The notes below the pieces were generated by a model, which saw nothing but the letters and a program-made list of their open reading frames with translations, was not told the origin of the DNA and did not search any database. A stretch of DNA of 64,000 nucleotides from Lachnospiraceae bacterium (GTDB lineage: Bacteria > Bacillota > Clostridia > Lachnospirales > Lachnospiraceae), in the NCBI GenBank assembly GCA_910575155.1, contig CAJTDX010000012.1, positions 16,830 to 80,829 on the forward strand, written 5' to 3'. Positions 9,135-18,028 of this stretch are shown piece after piece (position 1 is the stretch's first letter; each line of letters begins with the position of its first letter). Position numbers and translations under genes: made by a program.

Positions 9135-10241
9135 TTATTGTAGTGAGCCTTTAATTAATATAGGACATAATTCTATTATTTGTGCTTTTAGTTTTTCGTT
9201 AATCTCATGACGCATTTTGTACGCATTATATATTTTAACAATGGAATCTTGAATTTTTCTTTCTGGAATAGGTATTTCTGTTTCAAAAAATCTATCTAAA
9301 TCCAAATTTGCACGAATACTGGCATCACTCATAAACCACCCTCTACGATCACTCTCATCTCGAAAGAACCACATCATAATATATTCTGGCAAAACATCTT
9401 TTGTTTTTACTTGCAATACGGAATATGCGGGAGAAATAATAATTGGACAATCTCCGCTATAAAGAGCAATCCGAATACACTCATCCCTCCCTGTCTGCAT
9501 ACCACTATATGCAAACTGACCATTTCTAACTATCTTATACCTTTGTAAATTTACATCGGTAGTATCTGCTACAGATGGCATAAACTGTTTCATGATATTA
9601 ATTCCCTGAACATTGTCAATGGAATTATCTTCATTTCTACAATCTATTTCTTCTAACAGTTCTCCAATATATTTTTTATGAGCAACATATTTATATCTAT
9701 CTATTAATGTTTCAAATGTTAGCTTCAAATCTTCCAACCCACGCTCATAATTCTGCTGATTTGCTACTATTGCATTATAGATATTCACATATTTTTTCTG
9801 AATATCTATAGATGGAAGTTCAAGTTCTATATCACACATTTCTTCCCAACTAAATGTTTCTCGTGCAGAACCCCATGAATGAAACCTTGAATATCTATCA
9901 AATTCTGGACGATTAAAATACATGAAAAGATAGTCCGAAATCAAACTACTTTCATTAGGAATATGGAATACTACAGAAATTGACGACACCAAATACACAT
10001 TTTCTGTATGATTATATGCCAAAGACATCTTATCCCCACGTCTTGAGGTATCTGGCACATAAGCAAAATAATGTGGTGGGAATAATTTATACGAAACTAA
10101 ATTCACGCCATTTAAATCTGCCTTTGTTATAATCATCTGTTTCTGTGTGGATAATCCAACAACTACATCTTCTCCATATATTCCATCAAAATTTCTTGCA
10201 TCTGATTGAACAATATAATTTCCAAGTTTAGTCAATCCCAT
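9135..10241 (-). CDS. hsdS: Type I restriction-modification specificity subunit S
   Basis: A 368-aa DNA-recognition subunit with two target-recognition domains, each followed by a helical spacer. FSWEEMCDIELELPSIDIQKKYVNIYNAI ends the first repeat and FFETEIPIPERKIQDSIVKIYNAY the second; these paired LP/IP-x-Q-x-I-V-x-IYNA segments are the conserved spacer starts. The start is ATG 10241, because AGGGGG lies seven bases upstream. This start overlaps the end of hsdM by 14 bp, giving translational coupling. Only one hsdS is present and no inverted partial copy was seen, so phase-variable shuffling is not indicated. Confidence 0.9.
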   Translation of the reverse strand: MGLTKLGNYIVQSDARNFDGIYGEDVVVGLSTQKQMIITKADLNGVNLVSYKLFPPHYFAYVPDTSRRGDKMSLAYNHTENVYLVSSISVVFHIPNESSLISDYLFMYFNRPEFDRYSRFHSWGSARETFSWEEMCDIELELPSIDIQKKYVNIYNAIVANQQNYERGLEDLKLTFETLIDRYKYVAHKKYIGELLEEIDCRNEDNSIDNVQGINIMKQFMPSVADTTDVNLQRYKIVRNGQFAYSGMQTGRDECIRIALYSGDCPIIISPAYSVLQVKTKDVLPEYIMMWFFRDESDRRGWFMSDASIRANLDLDRFFETEIPIPERKIQDSIVKIYNAYKMRHEINEKLKAQIIELCPILIKGSLQ

Positions 10242-11820
10242 AACCAATCCCCCTAAACGCATCTTCCAGCATAGCCTGAGATTGCCTTTCAGCTTTCAAA
10301 ATATCCTTCATTTCTTCCTGAATACGTGCCATTTCCTTTTCATAATCAATGTCCAAATCATGGTCAATAAACTCTATGTATTTACTTGGCGCAAGAGAAT
10401 AATTCTTTCCACGAATCTCCTCCAACTTCACACTTTGACACAGTTCAGGAACATTACTATACAAATTGGCATTCGTTCCCTGCCAGTTATTGTATATCTT
10501 TTTAATTTCTGCAATCTGCTCATCTGTTAAAACCGTTTTCTTTTTCTTCTTACCTTTATCAATCACAATTTCTTCAATATTGGCATCCCATCTCCGTAAA
10601 TCCATAAAAAGGACTTCTTCTGTACGGTCACGAAGCCGTCTGCCATTCACAATTCCGGCTTTCTTATTCATATTGACAATCCACATTGTCACAGAAATAT
10701 CCGTGGTATAAAACATATCACGAGGTAATACAACAATAGCTTCTACCTTATCTTTTTCCAATAATTCTTTCCGCAATTCATACTCGGCACCATCTGCATT
10801 TAATGCTCCATTGGCAAGCAAAAATCCAGCTATGCCATGTGTCACATCCAGTTTTGAAATCATATGAAGTATCCATGCATAATTTGCATTTGCTACTGGA
10901 GGCATAGCCTGCCAATTTTGGAAACGATAATCTTCTCGCAGTTCATCTTCGGCTCTCCAGCCTTTAAGATTAAAAGGTGGATTTGCCATAATGTAATCTA
11001 CCTTTTTATCCTTATGCAAATCTTCAGTAAAAGTAGATGCATTCTTTTCTCCAAGATTATGGGAAATCCCACGGATAGCAAGATTCATCTTACAAAGCCG
11101 CCATGTATCAGGATTACTTTCCTGACCAATCACAGAGATATTCTGCCTATTGCCATTATGACGGTCAACAAATTTTAATGACTGAACAAACATACCTCCT
11201 GAACCGCAGCAGGGATCATAAACAATCCCACTATACGGCTCAATCATTTCCGCAATCAGTTTTACAAGACTCGCCGGAGTATAAAACTCACCGTCTTCTT
11301 TTGTTCCTGCTGCTGCATAAACCTGAAGAAAATACTCGTAAACACGACCAATCAAATCTTCTTCCTGAAAACGCTTTTCGGTAATATTATTAACTTCATC
11401 AATCAAAGATTTAATTGCCGACTTGCTCGCACCAAGCGTTGCAAACAAATTCTGTGGTAATGCACCTTTTAATGGTGGATTGCTTCCCTCAATATCTGCC
11501 ATTGCCTGATCAATGATTACAGCTATATCATTATCACCTGCATGATTCACAATGTAAGACCATCTTGCTGTTTCTTTTAAATAAAATACATTTACAGCAT
11601 TATAAAAAGACACTTTTTCCAAAAATGCTGGTATTTCTCCATATTGTTCTACCAATTCTGCACGTCTTTTTTCAAATTTATCCCCTGCAAATTTTAAAAA
11701 TACCAATCCAATGACTGCATCTCTGTTTTTCTCCGTACTGCCAATTCCCCGTAATGCAACACGGCAATTCCATAGAGTTGTTTCCAATGTAACTTCTTTC
11801 ACGGCAGCTTTCTTTGCCAT
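10228..11820 (-). CDS. hsdM: Type I restriction-modification DNA methyltransferase subunit M
   Basis: A 530-aa N6-adenine methyltransferase. The N-terminal HsdM domain contains WNCRVALRG and VIGLVFLKFAGDKF. The SAM-binding motif I is YDPCCGSGGMFVQS, and the catalytic motif IV is ANPPFN. The C-terminal region is helical. ATG 11820 is chosen because GGAGGAA lies six bases before it; the codon eight residues earlier has no site. It is the first enzyme gene of the operon, 53 bp after the small HTH gene. With HsdS it forms the modification enzyme that protects host DNA. Confidence 0.95.
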   Translation of the reverse strand: MAKKAAVKEVTLETTLWNCRVALRGIGSTEKNRDAVIGLVFLKFAGDKFEKRRAELVEQYGEIPAFLEKVSFYNAVNVFYLKETARWSYIVNHAGDNDIAVIIDQAMADIEGSNPPLKGALPQNLFATLGASKSAIKSLIDEVNNITEKRFQEEDLIGRVYEYFLQVYAAAGTKEDGEFYTPASLVKLIAEMIEPYSGIVYDPCCGSGGMFVQSLKFVDRHNGNRQNISVIGQESNPDTWRLCKMNLAIRGISHNLGEKNASTFTEDLHKDKKVDYIMANPPFNLKGWRAEDELREDYRFQNWQAMPPVANANYAWILHMISKLDVTHGIAGFLLANGALNADGAEYELRKELLEKDKVEAIVVLPRDMFYTTDISVTMWIVNMNKKAGIVNGRRLRDRTEEVLFMDLRRWDANIEEIVIDKGKKKKKTVLTDEQIAEIKKIYNNWQGTNANLYSNVPELCQSVKLEEIRGKNYSLAPSKYIEFIDHDLDIDYEKEMARIQEEMKDILKAERQSQAMLEDAFRGIGYGID

Positions 11821-11873
11821 TTGTATTTCCTCCATATCCCACATAATGTTTCATAAATTATGTGCCTCAAAAA

Positions 11874-12107
11874 TCAATATTTCTCTATTTCAACAATATC
11901 ATCCAATCCACAATTCATAGCATTACAGATTCTCACCAACACATCTAATGCTACATACTCATTATTAGACATTTTTGCAAAAGTACTTGGTGCAATCCCT
12001 GTTTTCGCTCGAAGTTCCCCTTTTGATATATCTTTGTCAATCATCATTTTCCATAATGGCTTATAATTTACTTTTATTCGCTCTTTTTTCACTGATGTTC
12101 TCTCCAT
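11874..12107 (-). CDS. Small Cro/C1-type HTH regulator of the RM operon
   Basis: A 77-aa protein that is almost entirely one helix-turn-helix domain: LWKMMIDKDISKGELRAKTG, APSTFAKMSNNEYVALDVL and ICNAMNCGLDDIVEIE. This matches the YozG/XRE family. It lies immediately upstream of hsdM on the same strand. It could act like a C-protein that times expression of restriction after modification, though no operator could be defined by eye. Confidence in the gene is high; the regulatory target is inferred from position. Confidence 0.8.
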   Translation of the reverse strand: MERTSVKKERIKVNYKPLWKMMIDKDISKGELRAKTGIAPSTFAKMSNNEYVALDVLVRICNAMNCGLDDIVEIEKY

Positions 12108-12196
12108 ATTTCAATCAAATTCACATATAATTCTATCACATTACATTTGATTATTCAATTTTTATTTTGAGATTTCAAAACAAACTTCATATACTC

Positions 12197-12224
12197 AATA
12201 GGAGCAGATTCCTCTGCTCCTATT
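12197..12224. terminator. Hairpin between relaxase 3' end and RM operon
   Basis: AATAGGAGCAG (12197-12207) pairs with CTGCTCCTATT (12214-12224). It is flanked by T-rich sequence on the plus side and A-rich on the other. It is probably the terminator of the mobilization genes, although the best T-run is on the plus strand. Confidence 0.45.
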
Positions 12225-12280
12225 TTCTTAACTGTTCCGTCTTATCTTCTTGCTTTATCATCTGCATCAACACATTTACT

Positions 12281-13681
12281 TTACATCTCCTGTTGCCAAT
12301 ACTTATCCTTTTCTATCAATTTCTGCTGATTCAGTTTTCTCTGGCGGTTATATTCTTCCGCTTCGTCCTTAGCTTCCTCTACCTTTTGCTTCATCGTCTT
12401 TGGCTCAAGTGATTTTACAAATTCCACAAATGCTTCTCCAAGTCCTTTTGATGCTACAAACCGCTTTAGTTTTTCAACTTGGTCAGTAAGCGTATCTATC
12501 TTCCGCTCCAAGCCAGAAATTTTCTTCTCATACTTTTCCATGAGATGATTTCTTGATACTGCCTTGCTGAAAGCATCCAGTATTTTATTCCAGTCACTTT
12601 TCTTCACCTTGACATATTCCTCGCTGCCGAAAAGATTTGTCACTGGAACAGCAACACTTTTCATGCTTTTTGTTTCCGCTGCCACTTCCTTTGAAATCAT
12701 TTTAAAAGTTTCTGCTCTTAAATCATGTTTCAAAAGCACTTCCTTCGCTGCTTTTTCTTTCACTTCTGCTTCCTCAATCTGCTCTGTGAGTTTCTGTGCC
12801 TGTAAAACCAGCTCATTGTTTTTTTCCTCCATTTCCTGCACCTGTCCGCAAAGTTCCGATGTTTTCTGCACAAGCTCATCCTTCTGCTGTTCAAGAACCT
12901 CATTCCGCTTATCCAGAGTTGCCGCCTGTTGTTCCAATTTTTCCACTTCACGCATCGCTGTCTTATATTCCGGCAGTGAAAGATTATCTCGTTGTACGCC
13001 GAGAACTTCTATCTCAATCCCCTGCTCTCTGCACAGTTCCGTCAGATACTCCCTCTCCCGTTCCTGCCACGCAACCGTTTCATTCTGCTTTCTGCTGACT
13101 GCCTTTGCGAACCCCATCTGCTGGAATGCTTTTGTCAGGCTGTTGCGTGTTTTCATGCCGTTTTTATATCCATGTGCTACAGGAATATAGTCTATATGCA
13201 GATGCGGCGTTGCCTCATCCAAGTGCATCACACAGTTAAATAAATACAAATTCGGATTACGTTCCTGAAACGTCCTTGCATATTGCTCCAAGACCGCTAT
13301 CGCTGCTTTTGCGTCCTCCGTCAACACTCCATTTTCGTCTGTGACCGGAGTATCTGTCTTTTTGCCTATCTGTACGATATTTTCATAAAATGTCTTTTCC
13401 TTGTTGCCGGAATTTTCTATCTCTTTCAGATAATCGTCTTTCTGCCTGTCCTTACGTTTCTGCACAGAATTATAATCCTGAAGCGCCTGTCCGAAGCATT
13501 TCTCATAAGCATCTTTTATCGATTCCTGTATGTAAATCCGGTTCCAAGCTGTTCTTGCCGGCACCACATTATTGCAGATAAATTCCCTATTATTGTGCGT
13601 AAGATGACCTTTCCCTTTTGGAAAAGAAATTGTTTTTGCTGCCAATGCATCACTCTCTTTCTCATATTTTTGTGTATACAT
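12281..13681 (-). CDS. MobV-family relaxase (Pre/Mob) of E1
   Basis: A 466-aa plasmid-recombination/mobilization enzyme (Mob_Pre family). It starts site-specific nicking at oriT during conjugal mobilization. The metal-binding HxH motif is ATPHLHIDYIPV (about 153-164), with the conserved NRNPNLYLFNCVMHLDE-type strand before it. The N-terminus has KGKGHLTHNNREF, where MobV proteins carry their catalytic His/Asn segment. Residues about 225-420 form long coiled coils. The oriT candidate lies directly upstream (13697-13821). A second, divergent MobV is in E2. It shares an element with a MobC-like gene, a primase and a helicase. Confidence 0.9.
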   Translation of the reverse strand: MYTQKYEKESDALAAKTISFPKGKGHLTHNNREFICNNVVPARTAWNRIYIQESIKDAYEKCFGQALQDYNSVQKRKDRQKDDYLKEIENSGNKEKTFYENIVQIGKKTDTPVTDENGVLTEDAKAAIAVLEQYARTFQERNPNLYLFNCVMHLDEATPHLHIDYIPVAHGYKNGMKTRNSLTKAFQQMGFAKAVSRKQNETVAWQEREREYLTELCREQGIEIEVLGVQRDNLSLPEYKTAMREVEKLEQQAATLDKRNEVLEQQKDELVQKTSELCGQVQEMEEKNNELVLQAQKLTEQIEEAEVKEKAAKEVLLKHDLRAETFKMISKEVAAETKSMKSVAVPVTNLFGSEEYVKVKKSDWNKILDAFSKAVSRNHLMEKYEKKISGLERKIDTLTDQVEKLKRFVASKGLGEAFVEFVKSLEPKTMKQKVEEAKDEAEEYNRQRKLNQQKLIEKDKYWQQEM

Positions 13682-13696
13682 ACTAACTACGGTTTT

Positions 13697-13821
13697 GTTA
13701 CTTTTGCCAAAAGTAACGCCTTATTACTTCTGACGCATACGCATCAGAAGTAAGGCGCTCTCCGAGGGTAGTATTTGCCGCTGGCAAATACCGTCTGTCG
13801 GAAAAATCTTCCGACAGACGG
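13697..13821. other. Candidate origin of transfer (oriT) of E1
   Basis: Four perfect inverted repeats follow one another: 13697-13717 (arms GTTACTTTTG), 13724-13753 (arms TTACTTCTGA), 13771-13791 (arms GTATTTGCC) and 13791-13821 (13-bp arms CCGTCTGTCGGAA). Between the second and third lies GCGCTCTCCGAGGG (13755-13768). That 14-mer is identical at 25996-26009 before the E2 relaxase, where it also sits among hairpins. Position upstream of a MobV gene and this shared core suggest oriT; the nick site is not determined. Confidence 0.65.
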
Positions 13822-13944
13822 CTCATTCCGACAAAATACAGCCGTCATTCGCTTTGGGCAACAGTACCAAACAAAAACATTTCGGCACCGCTCCATAGAT
13901 TTCCTTTTCAGGATTGAGTACCAAATATAAAAATTCGGAACCAC

Positions 13945-14394
13945 CTATTCGCCCATTGCAAATGCAAACGCCATCATATCCTCTGATAATTTTGGCTCCT
14001 GCATCTGCTCCATTCCGTCTATATCAGTTTTACCAGCAGAGGCATCCACACCAGAGTGAAAATCGGTAACATATTCTCTAAAAGCTCTGCTGATTTGCCC
14101 TGCAAGAACTTCTTGTAATTTAGGGAACATCTCATGGAATTTTTCTTCTAACACCCTGTCCAGCATTTCTTCAATAATGTCAGCGGCATTTTCTTTCAAG
14201 ACAGCAGATTCGTTTTCAGCTTTATTCACTCCAAGTCTTGTCCTCCCATCAACAGCCTCCACAAACGCATCAGAAAGTATCTTCCCATAAGAACCATCTT
14301 TTCGTGTCATGCCCTGCAAGTATTCCCAAGTCCTGCGCTGGTTTTCATCTTCCATACAGAATTTTATATTGCTGCATTTATAGGTCTTCCTCAT
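13945..14394 (-). CDS. ParR-like partition DNA-binding protein
   Basis: A 149-aa protein whose first 50 residues (KFCMEDENQRRTWEYLQG, GSYGKILSDAFVEAV) resemble the ribbon-helix-helix end of ParR centromere-binding proteins. The rest is acidic and helical with a DMMAFAFAMGE tail, as expected for the ParM-contacting C-terminus. It lies 15 bp after the ParM-like gene, the classical parM-parR order. A ParR role rests on this order and the RHH-like start rather than on strong identity. A repeat cluster that could be the centromere lies upstream of parM. Confidence 0.6.
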   Translation of the reverse strand: MRKTYKCSNIKFCMEDENQRRTWEYLQGMTRKDGSYGKILSDAFVEAVDGRTRLGVNKAENESAVLKENAADIIEEMLDRVLEEKFHEMFPKLQEVLAGQISRAFREYVTDFHSGVDASAGKTDIDGMEQMQEPKLSEDMMAFAFAMGE

Positions 14395-14409
14395 TCTAAA
14401 ACCTCATTT

Positions 14410-15339
14410 CTACAATGCCTGTCTGCGCTGTTTCTGCGTTGCAAGGTACTCATACCCTTTAGCATTGGCACAGATATCCTCAATAAAAGTTACATTCCCT
14501 TTTGAAGCAATACCACTGTAATGCCTGAGCAGACAGCCGCCCCCGCCAATCACATACAGATGCACCAGATTTTCCTTATACCCATAGTCAGCCAGCCTCT
14601 TTAAAATATCTCCTGCATACCGCTCCGCAATCCGACTGACTATTTTTGCCACATCATCCATCCTGCCCTGCAAACCGTTTATCAATATTGGCTCAATCAT
14701 AATCTCCGGTATGCTTTCCCCTGCCGACTTAGACAATTCCTTTTGAATTTCTTTCATACAGATAGACACACCGAATTTATCCGTCACAAGACTTTTCTCT
14801 AATGGTCTGCCGTCAATAATCTGCATCACGTTCATCGTGCCATTTCCGATATCCGCTATCATGTTAAAACCTTTCATCGAACCAGCATTACATACTGCCG
14901 CAAATCCCTGTGGGAACACTTCCACTCCGCACAAATGCACCTTGTAATTTTCTTTACGGAATGAAAAGAACAACTCCTGCTCCTGCATCAAATATTTCTT
15001 AAAATCCGTTGCCTGACTTTTCGCCCAAGTAAGAGGAAGTCCGACAGCCAACACCACTTTTGCCTCATGCAACCCTCGGAATTTCAGTTCCTCCGCCAAA
15101 CCTGCCAACGTAAGGATAAAGAAATCCTGAGAATCCGTCTTGTTTCCCTGATAAATCAAATGATTCTCCCCTATCACATAATACTTATCCTTATACCTGA
15201 TATAATTCATGTTGACAATTGGTTCTTCCTCAAAACATTCCACGCCTGTCCTAAATATCCTGTGTGCTGTCTTAATATTTCCGTAACCATGATCCAGCCC
15301 AATAATGATTTTTGTGTTGTTGCTATATTTCTGCATCAT
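14410..15339 (-). CDS. ParM-like actin-family partition ATPase
   Basis: A 309-aa actin/Hsp70-fold ATPase. The phosphate-1 loop is IIGLDHGYGNIKTAH (about 11-25), the phosphate-2 loop is MIADIGNGTMNVM and the adenosine motif is LYVIGGGGCLLRHY. These are the diagnostic ParM/Alp7A patterns. Such proteins polymerise to push plasmid copies apart. On an integrated element, it suggests that the excised circle replicates and is segregated, matching the primase and helicase genes next door. The parR-like gene follows at 15 bp and iteron-like repeats lie just upstream. Confidence 0.85.
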   Translation of the reverse strand: MMQKYSNNTKIIIGLDHGYGNIKTAHRIFRTGVECFEEEPIVNMNYIRYKDKYYVIGENHLIYQGNKTDSQDFFILTLAGLAEELKFRGLHEAKVVLAVGLPLTWAKSQATDFKKYLMQEQELFFSFRKENYKVHLCGVEVFPQGFAAVCNAGSMKGFNMIADIGNGTMNVMQIIDGRPLEKSLVTDKFGVSICMKEIQKELSKSAGESIPEIMIEPILINGLQGRMDDVAKIVSRIAERYAGDILKRLADYGYKENLVHLYVIGGGGCLLRHYSGIASKGNVTFIEDICANAKGYEYLATQKQRRQAL

Positions 15340-15391
15340 AAATGTCCTCCATATTATTATTAATCTTGTTATTGTGTTTTCAGTTTTTTCT

Positions 15392-15485
15392 GTTTACACC
15401 GTTTACAAATGGCTGAAAGCCTTGATTTTCTTATATTCCGCTGTAAACTCACCGTTTACAAAAATGTAAACGCGCCCTGTAAACC
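15392..15485. repeat. Iteron-like cluster, candidate parC or origin
   Basis: Six copies of GTTTACA or its complement TGTAAAC lie within 94 bp: 15392, 15401, 15442, 15454, 15465 and 15479. They are in mixed orientation, 50-150 bp upstream of parM. This is the usual place of the ParR-bound centromere, but the repeats could equally be a replication origin beside the primase-helicase genes. The 296-bp gap 15340-15635 holds no convincing gene. Confidence 0.55.
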
Positions 15486-15635
15486 GGATAAAAAAGAGTT
15501 TAAAATATACTGCCGCTCTTTCTGATGTCTTGGTAACTTCATTATTCTCGTTTTGTTCTGCCAACCAATTTATTGGCATACAGCAAGTCGGTGATATGAA
15601 GATACCCAAAGTACAAAAGGAATCCATGCTGTCAT

Positions 15636-16994
15636 TTATTCCTTAAAAGGTGTCTTCGCATTCTCCGGCAACGTTGAAAATCCTTGCATATCAGTTCTTC
15701 GTTTCCAGCCACGCTGCAATCCATACTTTCCAAACCTGTGAGAACTGATTTTCTCCCACCCTTCAATACAGGTGTTCATAATGCTGTTAATTTCCTTAAT
15801 CTCCCATTGTTTCGGTTCTTCATACTCATGCCGCAGTGCTTCTCTGTAAATCATTTCGCTGCATACATATTTTTCCGTACAATCGTCCAGCCAAGCCTGA
15901 ATAACTCCAACCTTTGTATCTTCCGGCATAAACTGTTTCTGCATCTCCTTCAGATATTCTTCCATTTCCTTTGACAGTTTCAACTCATGTGAACAGTTAT
16001 TGTAGATAACCATTGCCTCCGCCCATGCCTGCACAATATATTCCCTCGACTCCCTCTCGTCCTCAAGGATATGTTTCTCCACACGCTCCTGATGAACCAA
16101 AACCGGCGCAAACCTTCTGTTCCCCGTCCTGTCCAGTGGGAGGAAATCCAGATTATTTGATGTGCCGACAAAAATACACTGTCTTGGTCTGTCCTCCGCA
16201 TAAGTCTGATATGGAATACGGTATGTTTCTTTCTGTCTGCTTAAAAATGATTTAATATCTTCAATGCTTTTTGCATTGACAGTGGCAAGCATTTCCGACA
16301 TCTCAATAATCCAATGCCCCTGCATCTTGCTGTAAACATTTTCATCATCCATACGTTTCAAATCGTCCGTAAACCACTCATCATTGACAGCAAGAAAACG
16401 GAAGAATGTGGACTTTCCTGCTCCCTGACCACCCACAAGGCAGACCATAATCTCAAACTTACAGCCCGGCTCATAAATCCGGTGTATCGCCGCCATCATC
16501 AAAAGCCGCATGATTTCCCTTGTATATTCATTATCATCTGTTCCAAGAAAACGAGGTAGCAGACTTGCAATCCTGTTTTTTCCGTCCCAATGTAAGGCTT
16601 CAAGAAAATTTCTGATTGGGTGATAACTTCTTTCACTTGCTACAATGCTGACCGCTTTGTTAATTGCCTTATCACTGGAAATTCCATAATATGTTTCTAT
16701 GTAACGCTGAATCTGGTACATATCAACATCAGTGACACAGCTTCCACTCCGTTTCCACAATAACGGCTTCACAATATCAATTTTATTTGTCAACTCATTT
16801 TTGCATATGGCATCTTTCAGCACTGGATCTCTGTATAAAATAGTCATGCAGTTTTCGATGGAAGATTTTACATTCCCTTTCTGTGTTCTTGCAAGTGACT
16901 CCAGTACGTCCTCCACGGTACTCATTTCCATATCAAGCGCTTCCCCGACTGCATCCCATAATTCGTTTTCTGCCTGCACAGACTCTTCCTGCAA
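15636..16994 (-). CDS. VapE-family (virulence-associated E) helicase-like protein
   Basis: A 452-aa SF3-like ATPase, PF05272 type. The conserved VapE start ALHWDGKNRIASLLPRFLG (about 137-155) is followed by Walker A CLVGGQGAGKSTFFRFLA, EMSEM as the Walker B-like motif and FVGTSNNLDFLPLDRTGNRRF, the sensor region. VapE proteins of phages and islands act in replication after primase. It overlaps the primase gene by 62 bp, so the pair is translationally coupled and likely works as a split primase-helicase for the excised element. Confidence 0.88.
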   Translation of the reverse strand: MQEESVQAENELWDAVGEALDMEMSTVEDVLESLARTQKGNVKSSIENCMTILYRDPVLKDAICKNELTNKIDIVKPLLWKRSGSCVTDVDMYQIQRYIETYYGISSDKAINKAVSIVASERSYHPIRNFLEALHWDGKNRIASLLPRFLGTDDNEYTREIMRLLMMAAIHRIYEPGCKFEIMVCLVGGQGAGKSTFFRFLAVNDEWFTDDLKRMDDENVYSKMQGHWIIEMSEMLATVNAKSIEDIKSFLSRQKETYRIPYQTYAEDRPRQCIFVGTSNNLDFLPLDRTGNRRFAPVLVHQERVEKHILEDERESREYIVQAWAEAMVIYNNCSHELKLSKEMEEYLKEMQKQFMPEDTKVGVIQAWLDDCTEKYVCSEMIYREALRHEYEEPKQWEIKEINSIMNTCIEGWEKISSHRFGKYGLQRGWKRRTDMQGFSTLPENAKTPFKE

Positions 16995-17580
16995 TTTCCT
17001 CCACCTTCTTCCTATCCTTTAAAAATAACTCCTGCCTTTCTGAAACCTCTCCCATACACAGAATATCCAGCCAGTAATTGATAACTGGCTCTGCATGGAG
17101 CATCTGTGCATAATCTTCCGAAAAAATAATATCAGGCGGTTTTCCAATGAGAAAATGATTTACATCGTCAATCTCCAAGATACAATTCCTCAACCTATCA
17201 ATTGTCTGACTGCACCATTTTTCAAAACGCTCTTTAATATGCGCTATTCTTTCACGCTCTTCCTTTTCCCTGTGGATACGTTCTTTTTCCTGTATATTTA
17301 GCTCTATATTTCCCCTTACCTCAACAGGCAGAGTAAAGTCCTCTATCAGCTTTAACGCTGCATCATACTGTGACAATCCAAACATACGGGAAACATAATC
17401 AACCGCATCTCCGCCAACGCCACAGGCAAAACAGTGATAATTCTTGTCAATCTTCATGCTTGGGTGCTTATCATCATGGAACGGACAGCACGCATTCCCA
17501 TTTCTCTTAACTTTCAGACCATAATATTCTGCTGCCTGCCTTGCAGTCAGATGTTCCTTTACCTCTGAAAAAATATTCAA
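16933..17580 (-). CDS. CHC2 zinc-finger primase-like protein
   Basis: A 215-aa protein with the DnaG-type zinc-binding domain at residues 12-75: CCPFHDDKHPSMKID and YHCFACGVGGDAVDYV supply the CxxH...CxxC ligands. No TOPRIM domain follows, so it provides the template-recognition half of a primase. Beyond residue 90 it is helical and charged. It overlaps the VapE-like gene downstream. Together they form the replication module of E1. Confidence 0.88.
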   Translation of the reverse strand: MNIFSEVKEHLTARQAAEYYGLKVKRNGNACCPFHDDKHPSMKIDKNYHCFACGVGGDAVDYVSRMFGLSQYDAALKLIEDFTLPVEVRGNIELNIQEKERIHREKEERERIAHIKERFEKWCSQTIDRLRNCILEIDDVNHFLIGKPPDIIFSEDYAQMLHAEPVINYWLDILCMGEVSERQELFLKDRKKVEEIAGRVCAGRKRIMGCSRGSA

Positions 17581-17692
17581 TTTTACTGCTTCTCCTCCTT
17601 TTCATTCGGAAAAGCCTCTGTTATAATAAATCTGCAACGTATATGTAAAGAGGCTTGTCCTTTTTATATTCAGAGTAAATTGCGCCAACAAC

Positions 17693-18028
17693 TTACTCTG
17701 CTTCTGAAATGTCCCTGTTGCCAGCAGGGGCATTTTCATTCTGTCCAATTTCTACTAACTGCTTTACCAGTTCCAGCAGTAATTTTTCATCTTCTGTATT
17801 TCCATTTTTCAGATGTTCCAATATCTGTTCTAAAACTTTTGCAACCCTGTTAGACATATAATTTCCGGCAGTTACCGCCACTTCCTGTCCCAATATGGCT
17901 TTGCGGTAATAATCTCCTTTTGGAAGTCCTGATAATATAATCCTTGCTTCCACTTTGGCTTTTTCCTCATCACTCAGCCAGAATGCGATTGTGTTACGCC
18001 GAAACCTTGCTTCACGCTTACACGCCAC
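17693..18028 (-). CDS. MobC-like relaxosome accessory protein of E1
   Basis: A 111-aa protein with a ribbon-helix-helix-like start (RRNTIAFWLSDEEKAKVEARIILSGLPKGDYYRKAIL), a pattern of bacterial mobilization accessory proteins. A helical C-terminus follows. The start is taken as GTG 18028, because AGGGGAG lies about a dozen bases ahead and the reading then overlaps the int stop by 11 bp. This gives the same length (111 aa) as the homologue at 27240-27575, which sits at the same place beside int in E2. It probably helps the MobV relaxase bind oriT. Confidence 0.7.
   Translation of the reverse strand: MACKREARFRRNTIAFWLSDEEKAKVEARIILSGLPKGDYYRKAILGQEVAVTAGNYMSNRVAKVLEQILEHLKNGNTEDEKLLLELVKQLVEIGQNENAPAGNRDISEAE

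Noticed and set aside
9135..10241. Phase-variable hsdS
   Set aside because: No second partial hsdS or inverted repeats were found near the gene.
13744..13944. Possible 66-aa minus-strand gene
   Set aside because: It is formed by the inverted repeats of the oriT candidate and has odd composition.
15403..15627. Possible 74-aa minus-strand gene between VapE and ParM
   Set aside because: Its end runs across the TGTAAAC repeat cluster, there is no family match and no clear ribosome site. It is more likely noncoding.
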